Shown one piece after another: positions 4,815 through 5,489 of a stretch of 5,489 nt of DNA (the first letter of the stretch is position 1; every line of letters begins with the position of its first letter). The stretch is from Lentzea sp. (GTDB lineage Bacteria > Actinomycetota > Actinomycetes > Mycobacteriales > Pseudonocardiaceae). Under the pieces are notes generated by a model. That model was given only the letters and a program-made list of their open reading frames with translations, was not told the origin of the DNA and searched no databases. The DNA lies in contig JASLAV010000582.1 of NCBI GenBank assembly GCA_030146905.1, positions 1 through 5,489 on the forward strand. Direction: 5' to 3'. Position numbers and translations under genes: made by a program.

Positions 4815-5489
4815 ATGCTCACGATCTACCCACCGCGCGAGGAGCTCGCCGACCTGTTGGTGACGGGTCCGTTCGCGGACGCGCTGCGGGTCGCGATCCA
4901 GGTGCGGGGCCTGAGCCTGGAACGGCTGCAGCACCGGTTGAAGGTGCGGGGCGCGCCGATCAGCGTGACGGCGCTGAGCTACTGGCAGTCCGGCAGGCGC
5001 AGACCCGAGCGGCCGGAGTCGATGATGGCGCTCGCCCACCTCGAGGACGTGCTGGGCCTGCGGAAGGCGGCGCTGTCCCGGCTGCTGGGGCCACCGCGGC
5101 CGCGTGGGCGTTCTCGCAGGCGGGACCAGTCGGCACGGGCGTCGTGGGACGGTTCGGGGCTCGTGCTGACCGCGCAGCACGACCGGGTCGACGTCGCACC
5201 CTGCGGTGGTGTGCGCGGCATCCGGTCACGTCAGGTCCTGCGCGCCAAGGCTGCCGGTGTGGACCGCTGGATCCTCTGCCACGACACGGGTTCGGCGCAG
5301 CCCGCGCTGACGGCCGTGCGCTCCTGCCGGGTCGGCAGGGTCGCCCGCGAACGCACCAACGGCGTTCTCGTCGCGGAGCTCGTGTTCGACGAACCGATCT
5401 CGGCAGGCGAGTCGATCGCGATCGAGTACGAATTGATCTATCCGCATCCGACGGCGGAGCACACGCATTTCCGGCGCTTCGCCGAACCC
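4815..5489 (+). CDS. Helix-turn-helix (XRE-like) regulator, C-terminus cut by window edge
   Basis: The first 225 residues are visible, with no stop before the edge. The N-terminal part (about 19-92, FADALRVAIQVRGLSLERLQ through ISVTALSYWQSGRRRPERPE) looks like a lambda-repressor/XRE DNA-binding fold: SLERLQHRL would be helix 2 and VTALSYWQSG the recognition region. A very basic linker, RPRGRSRRR (95-103), follows. The rest (about 110-225) is strand-rich, with LVAELVFDEP, IAIEYELIYPHP and EHTHFRRF, and carries Cys130, Cys155 and Cys171. I do not recognise this domain; it could sense a ligand or mediate assembly. Start chosen for GGAGG 4 bases before the ATG; GTG at 4812 is in frame but too close to the ribosome site. 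It is divergent from SubA, so control of the proteases or of itself is plausible but not shown. Confidence 0.85.
   Translation, partial: MLTIYPPREELADLLVTGPFADALRVAIQVRGLSLERLQHRLKVRGAPISVTALSYWQSGRRRPERPESMMALAHLEDVLGLRKAALSRLLGPPRPRGRSRRRDQSARASWDGSGLVLTAQHDRVDVAPCGGVRGIRSRQVLRAKAAGVDRWILCHDTGSAQPALTAVRSCRVGRVARERTNGVLVAELVFDEPISAGESIAIEYELIYPHPTAEHTHFRRFAEP

Noticed and set aside
1..5489. tRNA, rRNA, CRISPR, insertion sequence or phage elements
   Set aside because: No cloverleaf, regular spaced repeats, terminal inverted repeats or transposase/integrase motifs were seen on either strand.

Overview
This is a high-GC window with strong G/C preference at third codon positions and GTG starts. 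Together with an actinobacterial-type AspRS N-terminus, this suggests an actinomycete, most likely Pseudonocardiales (the Lentzea/Saccharothrix/Actinosynnema group). The order-level placement is inference from general resemblance; no database search was possible.

Layout, left to right. (1) The 5' third of aspS (aspartyl-tRNA synthetase) lies on the minus strand and runs off the left edge. (2) A small three-helix membrane protein of unknown function is divergent from it on the plus strand. It has no Shine-Dalgarno, but an ECF-sigma-like promoter sits so close that its mRNA may be leaderless. (3) A strong hairpin at 993-1021 separates this gene from what converges on it. (4) Three tandem minus-strand genes encode secreted S8 subtilisin-like proteases of the proteinase K type, each with signal peptide, I9 propeptide and catalytic domain. 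Transcription order is SubA (3475-4635), SubB (2328-3401), SubC (1038-2207); these labels are mine, for convenience. (5) A 179-base divergent region holds several inverted and direct repeats. (6) A plus-strand helix-turn-helix regulator begins there and runs off the right edge.

The proteases are paralogues from local duplication. SubA and SubC keep the full Asp/His/Ser triad and the oxyanion-hole Asn. SubB keeps the triad but has Gly at the oxyanion Asn position, so it may be a weak protease or may have another role. All three genes share a 10-base leader element, CCCTGCRACG, starting 24-25 bases before the start codon. It supports the second Met as the SubC start. A textbook intrinsic terminator lies between SubA and SubB, ending 25 bases before SubB's GTG, so SubB probably depends on readthrough or on a promoter buried in the end of SubA.

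No tRNA, rRNA, CRISPR array, insertion sequence or recognisable phage gene was seen. I see no convincing new multi-gene system. The points most worth following are the altered SubB active site, the shared protease leader, the SubA-SubB terminator and the divergent regulator with an unidentified C-terminal domain.
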